Below are positions 16,002 to 24,086 of a stretch of DNA of 64,000 bases, in pieces. Source of the DNA: Paenibacillus contaminans (lineage in GTDB: Bacteria; Bacillota; Bacilli; Paenibacillales; NBRC-103111); the NCBI RefSeq assembly GCF_003285015.1, contig NZ_QMFB01000029.1, positions 52,894 to 116,893 of the forward strand, written 5' to 3'. The position numbers and the translations under genes are program-made. Each line of letters starts with the position of its first letter. Positions within the stretch are counted from its first letter, which is position 1. The notes under the pieces were generated by a model that worked only from the letters and a program-made list of their open reading frames with translations, made no database searches and was not told the DNA's origin.

Positions 16002-16991
16002 TTAGAACTCATCGATCAATGAGATACCCTTTATTATACGCATATAACTATCTTGCAAGAATTCGCGGGTCCAACCGTCTGGCTGACTTAAATCCCAGCT
16101 CCGGTGCATACCCACGACAACGATAATTTCGCGTAGTCTGAGGAAAAGCTTTAACAGTTCCTTCCAGTCATCTGGCATTTGACGTCCATCTTCTGTGTAG
16201 CCTAACTCAAAATGTTTCATAAAAAGCTCGTATTGCACCTTACGTTCAGACTTCGAATCTTCCCCGAATACATACAGCAAATAATAGAGCTGAATAGCGA
16301 TGTCTTCGACATACCAACTGTACTGACACTCGTCGAAATCAAAAAGCGTTATTTGCCCTAATTCATCGACTGTGAAGTTTCCTACATTGATATCACCATG
16401 AATTAAACCAAAATTATCAGTATTAACAGGCAGGCTAGCTAAATGTTTTTTAAGTTCTTCCAGGGCATGAAGAACTGGTTGAAGCTCTGACGGTAAATAA
16501 ACTTTTGCTCGTAAGATGTAATCATTAAATTCCCAAGTATGTCTCTCGGCCAATGGTTTGTAAAGTTTGGATAATTCATGAACACAACCAGTTATGCGTC
16601 CGCATTGCTCATAAAGCATTGAATTCCCTAGGCATTCTGGATATCCGATTTTACTGCCGGGGGCATGTTTGAAGGAGGTCACGTAGAAGTCCATCTTATT
16701 TCCTAGGATACGTTCAAAATCCTTTCCATCAAGCGACGAGACCGGATCTGAAACCGATACCCCTTTCTCCGAAAGATAACGAATCCATTCAATTTCAGCT
16801 GCAAGTCCTTCCGAAGTGCGAAGAGTACTTGGGGTGAATCGGAGAATATATTTCATTTCATTTCGATTATAGGAATAAATAAAGTTTTGAAAACCTCCAA
16901 TGAACGTCAGATCCTTTGGGCTGACCCCAAACCGAGCAGCGCCTTCAGTGACATGTTTGTCCTGGAACATCAATTTTATTTTTGGGTCCAT
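16002..16991 (-). CDS. APH/choline-kinase-family phosphotransferase
   Basis: 329 residues. FIGGFQNFIYSYN is the glycine-rich loop region, YILRFTP carries the first strand, and GLIHGDINVGNF (about residues 198-209) is the catalytic loop followed by the metal-binding LFDFDECQYSWYVEDIAI. The latter pattern is typical of APH/homoserine-kinase-II-like proteins. ATG 16991 has AAGGAGAACTC upstream; the in-frame extension to 17075 has no RBS. Substrate unknown. Confidence 0.85.
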   Translation of the reverse strand: MDPKIKLMFQDKHVTEGAARFGVSPKDLTFIGGFQNFIYSYNRNEMKYILRFTPSTLRTSEGLAAEIEWIRYLSEKGVSVSDPVSSLDGKDFERILGNKMDFYVTSFKHAPGSKIGYPECLGNSMLYEQCGRITGCVHELSKLYKPLAERHTWEFNDYILRAKVYLPSELQPVLHALEELKKHLASLPVNTDNFGLIHGDINVGNFTVDELGQITLFDFDECQYSWYVEDIAIQLYYLLYVFGEDSKSERKVQYELFMKHFELGYTEDGRQMPDDWKELLKLFLRLREIIVVVGMHRSWDLSQPDGWTREFLQDSYMRIIKGISLIDEF

Positions 16992-17101
16992 GAGTTCTCC
17001 TTGGTAATTGAATCTTGATCGAAAAATATTATTCCTTTCAATAGCAATCATACTAATCCAGCTTTTTACAGTCAATGAAAATGACTGTGTTTTTGCGTAA
17101 A

Positions 17102-17181
17102 CTGCCCATTACGTGAGAAACGGCACCCGATCGTTCTGGTCGGCTGCCATCATGTATTTATTGAGCTAATGTACCCGTCAG
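17102..17181 (+). repeat. family-A element overlapping a stop codon
   Basis: CTGCCCATTACGTGAGAAACGG, the hairpin CGGCACCCGATCG...GGTCGGCTGCC, CATGTATTTATTGAGC, then TGTACCCGTCAGTGCAA. The TGA of the GNAT gene (17178-17180) is the CGTCAG part of the right end. Confidence 0.78.
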
Positions 17182-17669
17182 TGCAACTCCAACTCCATTC
17201 TTATACATTCATTTCCATCGTCATCAACATACGTTTCTAATGCAGAAAATCCACGGCTTTCATATAGTCGCCTTGAGCGTTCATTGAAGGTGTAAATACC
17301 GTTAATAAGAAGTCTATCTCGCCTCTGAGACTTGGCGTAATCCACTATAAGGTCGAGCACCTTGCCTCCAATGCCCATGGATCGATACTGTCCAATACCA
17401 ATTTCAATCGGTAAACAATCTGTGCAAAGAGCAACATCGCCAATGCTGAACCAACCATCGGTCGTCTGAACTTCGATAATAAATACCTCGCCTTTGTTCA
17501 GAAGGTAGTTATACATTCTTTCAACCTTGTCTGCATCGTATGGAACCGCCCCTGCTCCACCTTCAGAGTAATACAATACCTCTGGGTCTTGATACCAAAT
17601 AACTGCCGAATTAATGTCATCTGGCAAAACGAGAGGTCGCAAACGCACATCTCCATTCTGAAGCGTCAT
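17178..17669 (-). CDS. GNAT-family N-acetyltransferase
   Basis: 163 residues. The GNAT motif A appears as EIGIGQYRSMGIGGKVLDLIVDYA (acetyl-CoA loop R/QxxGxG/A within QYRSMGIG, about residues 104-111) and motif B as INGIYTFNERSRRLYESRGF. ATG 17669 follows AAGGTGAGAGAA. Substrate unknown, resembling RimJ/AAC(6')-type enzymes. Its TGA is provided by the family-A element that follows it. Confidence 0.88.
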   Translation of the reverse strand: MTLQNGDVRLRPLVLPDDINSAVIWYQDPEVLYYSEGGAGAVPYDADKVERMYNYLLNKGEVFIIEVQTTDGWFSIGDVALCTDCLPIEIGIGQYRSMGIGGKVLDLIVDYAKSQRRDRLLINGIYTFNERSRRLYESRGFSALETYVDDDGNECIRMELELH

Positions 17670-17732
17670 TTCTCTCACCTTCATTCATGTGCTTTTAAGA
17701 TTTCTATCGTAACTATGGTTTTATGTTTTTCT

Positions 17733-18030
17733 TTATCTCTTTTTTTCTTTTTGAATATTGAAATGTTTAATTCTGAAAAAGTGATATGCGAATAAAATTG
17801 AAAAAATAATGAATAAAAAAATATATACATAATAAAAACTAAGTTCTTTTCTAAAGGTAAAGTCCATTGTCAAACCTATTAATGCTAAGCCTAAATTCTC
17901 TTTGTTGTACTTTTGAAAACGATGTTTGTAAATCCTATAAGTAAATATTATTAATATAAAAAAAGTCCATGAATTTATAAATACAGTTGCTATTATTCAA
18001 TCCACCCCATCCGTCTTTAATTGATACCAT
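17733..18030 (-). pseudogene. small membrane protein, frameshifted
   Basis: One minus-strand frame ending at 17733 reads FINSWTFFILIIFTYRIYKHRF, NLGLALIGLTMDFTFRKE and YYVYIFLFIIFSILFAYHFF, clearly a two-helix membrane protein, but it has no start and is stopped upstream by TGA. A second frame begins at ATG 18030 (MVSIKDGWGGLNNSN). One base near 17995 would join them into about 98 residues. The DNA is very AT-rich. Family unknown. Confidence 0.45.
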
Positions 18031-18031
18031 A

Positions 18032-18121
18032 TTATTCCACGTTGAGCATATCCGTTATTTTCAATACAGATATTCGCTCAAATTCCTCAGGTTTCACTCT
18101 GCCTTCATCCCAGTGGATCAT
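18032..18121 (-). CDS. 29-residue ORF downstream of the UbiB-like kinase
   Basis: ATG 18121 is preceded by AAGGAG, which is itself the end of the kinase gene (GTT AAG GAG TAG). It encodes MIHWDEGRVKPEEFERISV... ending LNVE. The composition is protein-like and the RBS is good, so it may be a genuine small protein or a truncated gene start. Function unknown. Confidence 0.35.
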   Translation of the reverse strand: MIHWDEGRVKPEEFERISVLKITDMLNVE

Positions 18122-18126
18122 ATTGG

Positions 18127-20088
18127 CTACTCCTTAACTTGCTTCAAATTACGCACTGCATGGATTGCGACTCGAATGAGCAGGATCGCGCTGATCAATA
18201 TGCCGGCGTATCCGAAAACGGCCACGATATTCAACTCATCCTGAGTGTTATGTTCGCTTATGCTAAGCAATCCGATGGAGATGCCTCCGAACGCCGTTCC
18301 GACGAAAGCCAGCAAAGCCAGTGAAATCCATTTCGTCACGAATGAGGTGTTGGCCTTGTCGGAAAAAAAGCCTACCTTAACGGACATCTCGCCCTTCTCC
18401 AGCATCGACCCGAGATGGTCGAGTCGCCGCGGCAGCCTGCGAATAACGGGGAGCTGCTCCAGAAATTCATTCGTCGCCGTTTTCCGCAGATCGCTGTAGT
18501 CACTGACAGGAAGGAACTCCGCCGTGTGCTCCCTGGCGAAGCGGCGGGATTCGTCCATTAAGCTGAACAAAGGATTTAATTGCGCCATCGTGCCCTCAAG
18601 TGTAATCAGTGAGCGGAACGCGCCCGCAACGTTCGGGTAAAACGAAAATCCGAACTCCCCAATCATCCGAAACAATCCCTGAATGAACGCATCCGAGCTT
18701 CCCGCCACGCCATAAGCCGTCTGAACCAGCAGCTGGCTGAGCGCCTGTTCCAAACCTTCTTTTTCGATTTCCTGTTGCGGCTCGACCAGTTGCAGCAGAG
18801 CATCCATGATAACATACGTGTTGCGCTGTTCGAATCCGATCAACAACCTCTTCAGGGAGTCCTGCTGCAGCGTTCCGAGTCTCCCGACCGAACCGAAATC
18901 CAGCAGCACGGGGGTTCCATCATTCAAAATATAAACGTTGCCGGGATGCGGGTCGGCATGAAAAATTCCCTTGATGAAGATTTGCTCCAACATGCAGTCG
19001 AAAATTTGCCGTTGAACCTCCTGACGATCGATGCCGCGTTCATCCAGTATAGCCGTGCCGCTTTTTACGCTAACGCCCTCCATATATTCGATGACGAGAA
19101 TTTTCGCGTTGCTTAGCTCCGGGTAGACATGGGGGATCTTCACCTTTGTCCGGCTATTGGCCAGAGAAGCTTTCACTTGAGCGAAATTGCGGGCTTCGAT
19201 GCGAAAATCAGTCTCTTCCTTCATCGCTGCGGAGAATCCCTTGGCCAAATCGAGGAAGCCGATATTTCTAGCCCAGGCAGATTTTTTTGACGCCCAGGCC
19301 GCAAAGCGCACTAAGATGTCCAAATCGCGCTGCAGCTTGGAAGTGATATCCGGACGTAGCAGCTTGACGACTACTTCCTTCCCGCCCTCGAGCAGCGTGG
19401 CACGATGGACTTGTCCGATCGATGCCGCAGCGAGCGGTTCCATTTCGAATTTTTGGAATATCTCGTCTTTGGGGCGCCCCAGCTCTTTGGTCAATATTTC
19501 CTCCACCTGTGCAGTCGTCAAACGGGCGACGTTTTCCTGCAAGTGCGATAGTTCTTCGATAACCGCCGGGGGCAACAGATCCGAGCGCGTCGACAACACC
19601 TGACCGAATTTGATAAAGAAACCGCCGCAGTCCTCTAGCATCCTACGAAGCGATACTGCCACCTTTTGATCTGAAGCCGACGATCGTTTGATGGCCAGAT
19701 TTTTGCCTACGCCATTCTTGAGCGCGATCATCAGCACTTGGACGTATCTTCGCTGTCTTCGCCACCAGGCGGACAGCCTTCTTACCGGGTTTTTCGTATC
19801 GGTGAGACGCTCGCCTCGCTCCCCAAGAGGGATAGGGTCGAACATCTCGAACAAGAGATAGAAGAGCAGGGAGACGATGACCATGCTGAGCAGCCATAAC
19901 CATCCGTCGGCTTCGAAGCTATCCGTATTGCTGCGGTAACGCAAGAATGTGTACCAATACACGGAGGTCGTTACAATGACGCTGGACAGCGATGCCATGA
20001 CTTGTTTCATAAAGCTGATGTTCGTCCCGATCAATCGGCCGATGATGATGATCATAATAACGGCCAGTAAAATAATTTGAGAATACAT
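18127..20088 (-). CDS. UbiB/ABC1 (AarF)-family atypical kinase
   Basis: 653 residues. Two or three N-terminal membrane helices (residues 1-90) precede the ABC1 core, which shows the signature KFGQVLSTRSDLLPP (about residues 158-172), AAASIGQVH as the alanine-rich nucleotide loop, FHADPHPGN and LLDFG. A C-terminal pair of membrane helices closes the protein. UbiB-like proteins act in ubiquinone or menaquinone and lipid homeostasis through ATPase activity. ATG 20088 is preceded by AAAAGGAGTGAACCG. The long gap upstream holds no other gene. Confidence 0.92.
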   Translation of the reverse strand: MYSQIILLAVIMIIIIGRLIGTNISFMKQVMASLSSVIVTTSVYWYTFLRYRSNTDSFEADGWLWLLSMVIVSLLFYLLFEMFDPIPLGERGERLTDTKNPVRRLSAWWRRQRRYVQVLMIALKNGVGKNLAIKRSSASDQKVAVSLRRMLEDCGGFFIKFGQVLSTRSDLLPPAVIEELSHLQENVARLTTAQVEEILTKELGRPKDEIFQKFEMEPLAAASIGQVHRATLLEGGKEVVVKLLRPDITSKLQRDLDILVRFAAWASKKSAWARNIGFLDLAKGFSAAMKEETDFRIEARNFAQVKASLANSRTKVKIPHVYPELSNAKILVIEYMEGVSVKSGTAILDERGIDRQEVQRQIFDCMLEQIFIKGIFHADPHPGNVYILNDGTPVLLDFGSVGRLGTLQQDSLKRLLIGFEQRNTYVIMDALLQLVEPQQEIEKEGLEQALSQLLVQTAYGVAGSSDAFIQGLFRMIGEFGFSFYPNVAGAFRSLITLEGTMAQLNPLFSLMDESRRFAREHTAEFLPVSDYSDLRKTATNEFLEQLPVIRRLPRRLDHLGSMLEKGEMSVKVGFFSDKANTSFVTKWISLALLAFVGTAFGGISIGLLSISEHNTQDELNIVAVFGYAGILISAILLIRVAIHAVRNLKQVKE

Positions 20089-20561
20089 CGGTTCACTCCT
20101 TTTAGTAAAGGGTTCGCCCTCTTATTATACATAATTTTGGTAGCAGCGACGTAAACAACCCGACACGATTATTGACATTGTTCTCCAAGCATTTGCGTGT
20201 AGTGTCACTACGTTGCTATTACCCCAATCAAAGCGAAGTTCCCAGAGCATGAGTTTAACAATCTACTTTGCCCCTGGTGATAGCGACGCTGGTACAACCC
20301 CTAAATGCCGCTAACAAGTAAACATATACATCAAAAAAGCAAGTAAAAACCACCCCTAAATCGTCCATTTTCTATCAAGCTTTAGGTAAAGCTTTAAACT
20401 AAAGCAATAATATGATTCAAAGAAAACATTGAACTTTTTATGAAAGAACCCTTCGACTAACATAATTGTTTACATAACATTATTATTGGAAACTATATTT
20501 CGAACGGGCTGTCGTTCTGAAATTTTGATGCATTATTTATGTATAATTGGAATGACAAAAA
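20089..20561. other. intergenic stretch, no gene seen
   Basis: AT-rich, with stop codons in all frames. Several short A/T repeats such as AAGCTTTAGGTAAAGCTTTAAACTAAAGC-like stretches (about 20378-20406) and a TATAAT-like motif near 20540 are present. I see no convincing gene, RNA or repeat-family copy here. Confidence 0.4.
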
Positions 20562-20587
20562 AGCCGGATCCGACATCGATACCGGCT
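20562..20587 (+). terminator. possible hairpin terminator
   Basis: AGCCGG (20562-20567) pairs with CCGGCT (20582-20587). An A run precedes it and GAATTATTTTG follows. The stem is short and no plus-strand gene is upstream, so it may instead be the core of a decayed intergenic element. Confidence 0.35.
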
Positions 20588-20689
20588 GAATTATTTTGTT
20601 CCCTGTCCCTCAGCTTACTTTACCCTTAACGGCTGCAGTCGGACTGAAACCTCAGCTTGATCCGGCGTCCAACAGCTCGCTTCCGATCC

Positions 20690-20746
20690 ACGTCAGCAGC
20701 CGCGTTTTAGTTGTATATTAAGCTATAATCCCACGTTAGTTAATCT
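20690..20746 (+). repeat. family-A element, right part
   Basis: CAGCAGCCGCGTTTTAGTTG followed by TTAAGCTATAATCCCACGTTAG matches the right half of the copy at 3904. A left-end-like CTGTCCCTCAGCTTAC occurs near 20605. The GNAT stop codon (20740-20742) lies within the right end. Confidence 0.6.
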
Positions 20747-21156
20747 AACGGTCTTAATAAATAAAGAATTTCATTATCTATAATTTTGCCTGTGTTTTCA
20801 AATCCTGTCTTCTCGTAAAGCACTTTTGCCACAAGGTTATCAGAATGAAACGACAAGTATATTTCCGGATTATTATATTGAGATCTCATTACGTTGATCA
20901 CTTGTTGCAATGCCTTCTTACCATAACCTCTTTGCTGGTACCTGTGATCGATCATTAAACGGCAAATTTCATGGAAACCATTCTTTATTGAGTAGCCAAA
21001 CATAGTAAAACCAACCATTACATCATCACTATATATTGCCTTTATTGTCCAATTTTTTTCAATTTTAGATTGAGCTATCGATACGGTTGGGTCTTCCCCG
21101 TAACATTTCATCTCTCCATCCAGTTCATACCCTTTAGGTGAAAGAATTCGATTCAT
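20740..21156 (-). CDS. GNAT acetyltransferase with a foreign N-terminus (chimeric)
   Basis: 138 residues as read from ATG 21156. From about residue 30 it is a BltD/SpeG-like GNAT: SIAQSKIEKNWTIKAIY, MVGFTMFGYS, CRLMIDHRYQQRGYGKKAL (acetyl-CoA loop QQRGYG) and LYEKTGFENTG. The first ~28 residues (MNRILSPKGYELDGEMKCYGEDP) belong instead to the family of the preceding reading frame (21174-21473), and the usual GNAT N-terminal ~35 residues are absent. The start has no good RBS. It is likely a deletion fusion of two units; activity is doubtful. Confidence 0.7.
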   Translation of the reverse strand: MNRILSPKGYELDGEMKCYGEDPTVSIAQSKIEKNWTIKAIYSDDVMVGFTMFGYSIKNGFHEICRLMIDHRYQQRGYGKKALQQVINVMRSQYNNPEIYLSFHSDNLVAKVLYEKTGFENTGKIIDNEILYLLRPLD

Positions 21157-21173
21157 TATGTACTGGATCCACT

Positions 21174-21473
21174 CTACCGATTTATAAAATTTCTCCTTCT
21201 CATTCCATACGATTTTTTCTTGTCGTCAGTTGGAATCCAGCCACACCACAAACTAGGTTGTGGCGCTGGAGGTGAGTTTCTATTTAGAACGGTCTCATCT
21301 TTAACGCGAATGTAAACACCCTTCTCCATAGTATGAGACGGTCGATCTGTAAAGTAAAATTCTCCTTCAGTGCCGTATTTCTCAAGAGCATCCTGTTTAG
21401 ATATATTGTTTATTCGAGCTAGAACTGAAATATCCCGACTAACCCTAATAGTGTTTCCGAGGTTATGGAGCAA
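21174..21473 (-). pseudogene. N-terminal part of an unknown-family gene, frameshifted at A6
   Basis: The frame reads YGTEGEFYFTDRPSHTMEKG and SPPAPQPSLWCGWIPTDDKKK, then runs out as SYGMRRRNFINR. One extra A in the run of six (21213-21218) restores IVWNEKEKFYKSVEWIQYI, which continues in frame into the chimeric GNAT. The family is not one I can name. The start (TTG 21473) has no RBS, so the 5' end is probably lost too. Slippage or sequencing error at the homopolymer is possible. Confidence 0.55.
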
Positions 21474-21520
21474 ATTGAATGTTTATCGACTAATCATTTC
21501 TATAAATGATTGTCGTTATC

Positions 21521-21540
21521 CTGCCCATTACTTCAACAAA
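21521..21540 (+). repeat. family-A left end only
   Basis: CTGCCCATTACTTCAACAAA is a full left end. The hairpin and right end that should follow before the DUF1796 stop (21616) are not recognisable. Confidence 0.5.
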
Positions 21541-21615
21541 GAAAATGGGATCAGCTGCGTAATTTTCAAAAGCAATCTACATAAATTTCTTCCAACTCAT
21601 TTGATAACCGATTGT

Positions 21616-22242
21616 TTAATCTAACGAAATTCCATCAAACACAGTTTTCCACAGATGATCGTTTTGACGCCAAATATCGTGCCCTTGCATTTCTAGCAGT
21701 GTTACATTGTCCAGACTACATGGGTGCTCAACGATACCCGTAACACCGGTATATTCGACAAGCAGCAGCTTGAATTGATGGCGGACGAACGATGACAGGA
21801 TGGCATGTAGATCCAGAATCGCATGATCTATCTTACCGGCTCGAACGAACAGAATGTGATCGCAAGTTGAAATCTTCTCCAGAAACCGCCGGATGCGCCT
21901 ATCCATCTTACTTCTAAATTCGGAGTAGGTGACCAAGTTATCGGGTGTATTAAGCCGTATGGGAAAGTCGTGTACCGAATTTATGTTATATAAGTGATCC
22001 TTAAACACATAGTTCCGATGATGAGCATCTATCCCTTCAAACGTCAAATTGGAGCGCTGCATAAACCCGTTAAACCGGTTCCGTAAAAGGTTGTTTACAT
22101 CTTCTAGCGATGAAGAATTCATCCAATCCAGGACACCGGCATAAGGTCGTAAGTTGTTTTTCTGAAGTTGAATGGCCGGCGAGCAGTTTGACCCAAGGCT
22201 GAAAATAGCATCATATCGGCCTTTGAGAGCCTTTAGTTCCAT
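21616..22242 (-). CDS. DUF1796-family putative cysteine peptidase
   Basis: 208 residues. The family signature is clear at the N-terminus: FSLGSNCSPAIQL with the presumed catalytic cysteine (about residue 21), then LDWMNSSSLEDVNNLL. A histidine is available in HDFPIRLN. DUF1796 proteins are annotated as papain-like peptidases mainly by fold comparison, and their substrates are unknown. ATG 22242 follows GGAGGAGTGTGGA; an upstream ATG at 22260 overlaps that site. Confidence 0.85.
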   Translation of the reverse strand: MELKALKGRYDAIFSLGSNCSPAIQLQKNNLRPYAGVLDWMNSSSLEDVNNLLRNRFNGFMQRSNLTFEGIDAHHRNYVFKDHLYNINSVHDFPIRLNTPDNLVTYSEFRSKMDRRIRRFLEKISTCDHILFVRAGKIDHAILDLHAILSSFVRHQFKLLLVEYTGVTGIVEHPCSLDNVTLLEMQGHDIWRQNDHLWKTVFDGISLD

Positions 22243-22425
22243 TCCACACTCCTCCATCATTCAGTTAAATCATAATATACGAATCATGGAAAATTCGGTT
22301 GGCCTGGAATCTATTATAGAATGGATTTTAATAATCCTTATACTGGTTTAGTTCTTCCAACTGCCTTTTAGATGCAATTGATTATTGCCCATCTAATTCC
22401 ATTTAAGGAAATCCGTCAGTGATGA

Positions 22426-22528
22426 GATAAAATTCTTTTCATCAATAAATGACAAGAACTTTATCCCATAAAATCAAAAAGCCGCATTCTATGCGACTTT
22501 AATCAGATCATGTTCTTATTACCCGACA
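22426..22528 (+). repeat. family-B hairpin element, copy 2
   Basis: GATAAAATTCTTTTCA (22426-22441) faces TGACAAGAACTTTATC (22450-22465). An AAAAAGCCGCATTCTATGCG hairpin and TTTAATCAGATCATGTTCT follow, ending CCCGACA (22522-22528). The left arm carries one mismatch in the core. Confidence 0.72.
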
Positions 22529-22818
22529 TTACTGAACCCATAATTATCAGTATTTCAAGCAACATAAATCGAGGAATATGCATGTTTGACATTACTGTCA
22601 ATACACATAAACTCCTGCCCTACAAACCAGCTTGCCTCCCCCATGAAGATGTGACTCCTGTGCGAAACGCAATTGTCGTTTCGTTCCACCTGTACCTGGA
22701 TTCGACCAGCTCTTGGCATTTTCAAAATGATGGCTCTTACGCTCACCTTCTCCATGTGAGCAGCAGCTCGAAGTTACATGCTTGTCGTATTCCATATCTG
22801 GCGTAGTAACCTTCCATT
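22529..22818. other. intergenic stretch, no supported gene
   Basis: Several short frames are open on both strands, including one of 66 codons on the minus strand (22555-22755), but none has a ribosome binding site or recognisable motif. It may hold debris of a lost gene. Confidence 0.3.
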
Positions 22819-23700
22819 TCAACCCGCTTTGTCAGATTCGGCAAAGTACCCAATGAGAAATTCGCGAAACTTGCGCGCAGCAAGGGAGAGATACCGTTTT
22901 TCGTGCCAAGCGATTTGGAAATTACGCTGGCAGACTGGGAACTCAATGTGCAGTAAATTCAGAGGTGAGTTCGGGCCGCCGCAATTTCCCACAAGCGCAA
23001 CGCCTAGCCCGGCCCGGACAAGACTTGAAATGGCGGCAGGCTCGTCGACCCGGCAGACAAAGTTGGGCGTGATCCCGACTTCTTGAAAAAACAAATCATT
23101 CATTCGCTGAAAAGGAAAACCCTCCTTATACCCGATAAACGGGTCATCCGCAAGCTCGCTCAGGCGGATGCTCTTTCTCCCGGCAAACCGGTGTCCTTGG
23201 GGAACAGCTAAATAGATATCTTCCTTCAAGACGGACACTGCGCTAATGTCGGGCCGATCGATCGGCAGCGCCGTAAAGCACATGTCGACCTCGCCCGTCT
23301 CCACCAAATGCGTCATTTCTTCCATCGAAGCCTGCGTAATTCGAAAGCTGACTTCCGGATGAATCGCGAGAAATTCGCCCAGCGCATCAGATAACCGGTC
23401 CAGTGTCGTTGTCGCGAGGTGAATGCTTCCTTGTTCGAGTCCCGCCAACTCTGACACTTCTTTCCTTCCTTCTTCCAATAGTGCGAGCGCCTTCTCGACT
23501 TTGTCCAGGAACGCCTTGCCAAACGTATTCAGGCGAATCCGCCCTCCGTGCCGGTCGAACAACGGAACCCCTACGTCCTCCTCCAATCTTGAAATCGTTT
23601 TGCTTAGCGCAGGCTGCGCGATTAACAGCTCCTGTGCCGCCTTCGTCATGTGCTCCATCCGGGCCACCGTTCGAAAATACCGCAACTGCAGCAGCTCCAT
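22819..23700 (-). CDS. LysR-family transcriptional regulator
   Basis: 293 residues. N-terminal HTH (LQLRYFRTVARMEHMTKAAQELLIAQPALSKTISRLEEDVGVPLFDR), linker helix, then the periplasmic-binding-like effector domain with HRFAGRKSI and VRAGLGVALVGN. ATG 23700 is preceded by GAGAGGGGGACACGT. It is divergent from a truncated MFS transporter gene (23855), the usual arrangement for a LysR regulator of an efflux pump, so its target is probably gone. Confidence 0.93.
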   Translation of the reverse strand: MELLQLRYFRTVARMEHMTKAAQELLIAQPALSKTISRLEEDVGVPLFDRHGGRIRLNTFGKAFLDKVEKALALLEEGRKEVSELAGLEQGSIHLATTTLDRLSDALGEFLAIHPEVSFRITQASMEEMTHLVETGEVDMCFTALPIDRPDISAVSVLKEDIYLAVPQGHRFAGRKSIRLSELADDPFIGYKEGFPFQRMNDLFFQEVGITPNFVCRVDEPAAISSLVRAGLGVALVGNCGGPNSPLNLLHIEFPVCQRNFQIAWHEKRYLSLAARKFREFLIGYFAESDKAG

Positions 23701-23854
23701 ACGTGTCCCCCTCTCATATACCTGAGTATATACACCTTATGGTTAAAGATATATTTCTGTTTATTTATATGTGATTGTAAAATATAGCAAGTAAGGAAGC
23801 AACACGCTTTGCGTAAAAAAATATCGCATTAGCAGTAAGGAGGACTTTACGGCC

Positions 23855-23965
23855 ATGGTTGTCGCAGTTCAGCAGCAAGCCGGCGAAAAATTGATCCGTA
23901 TTCTGGCCTTCACGCTGATCATTTCCCTCATGAGCGCAACGCTGTTACCCGATCAAAACATTTAA
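23855..23965 (+). pseudogene. N-terminal remnant of an MFS transporter
   Basis: A strong AAGGAGG site and ATG 23855 open a 36-codon frame, EKLIRILAFTLIISLMSATL..., which is the typical first-helix start of drug-efflux MFS proteins before the FNIVLPEI motif. It ends after LPDQNI. The rest of the transporter is missing up to the next gene (24087). Confidence 0.6.
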
Positions 23966-24086
23966 GCCTGCCGAACTGCACGTTGGTAAAAAAACCGCAT
24001 TGTGAGATCAGCTTATCTCATGGAGCGGTGTATTAATAACTATACGATAAACGAAGTTACAATAGGGATGAACTGGGGAGGATTGC

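Noticed and set aside
20562..20587. Strong plus-strand terminator
   Set aside because: Stem of only six pairs and no plus-strand gene upstream; kept only as a low-confidence hairpin.
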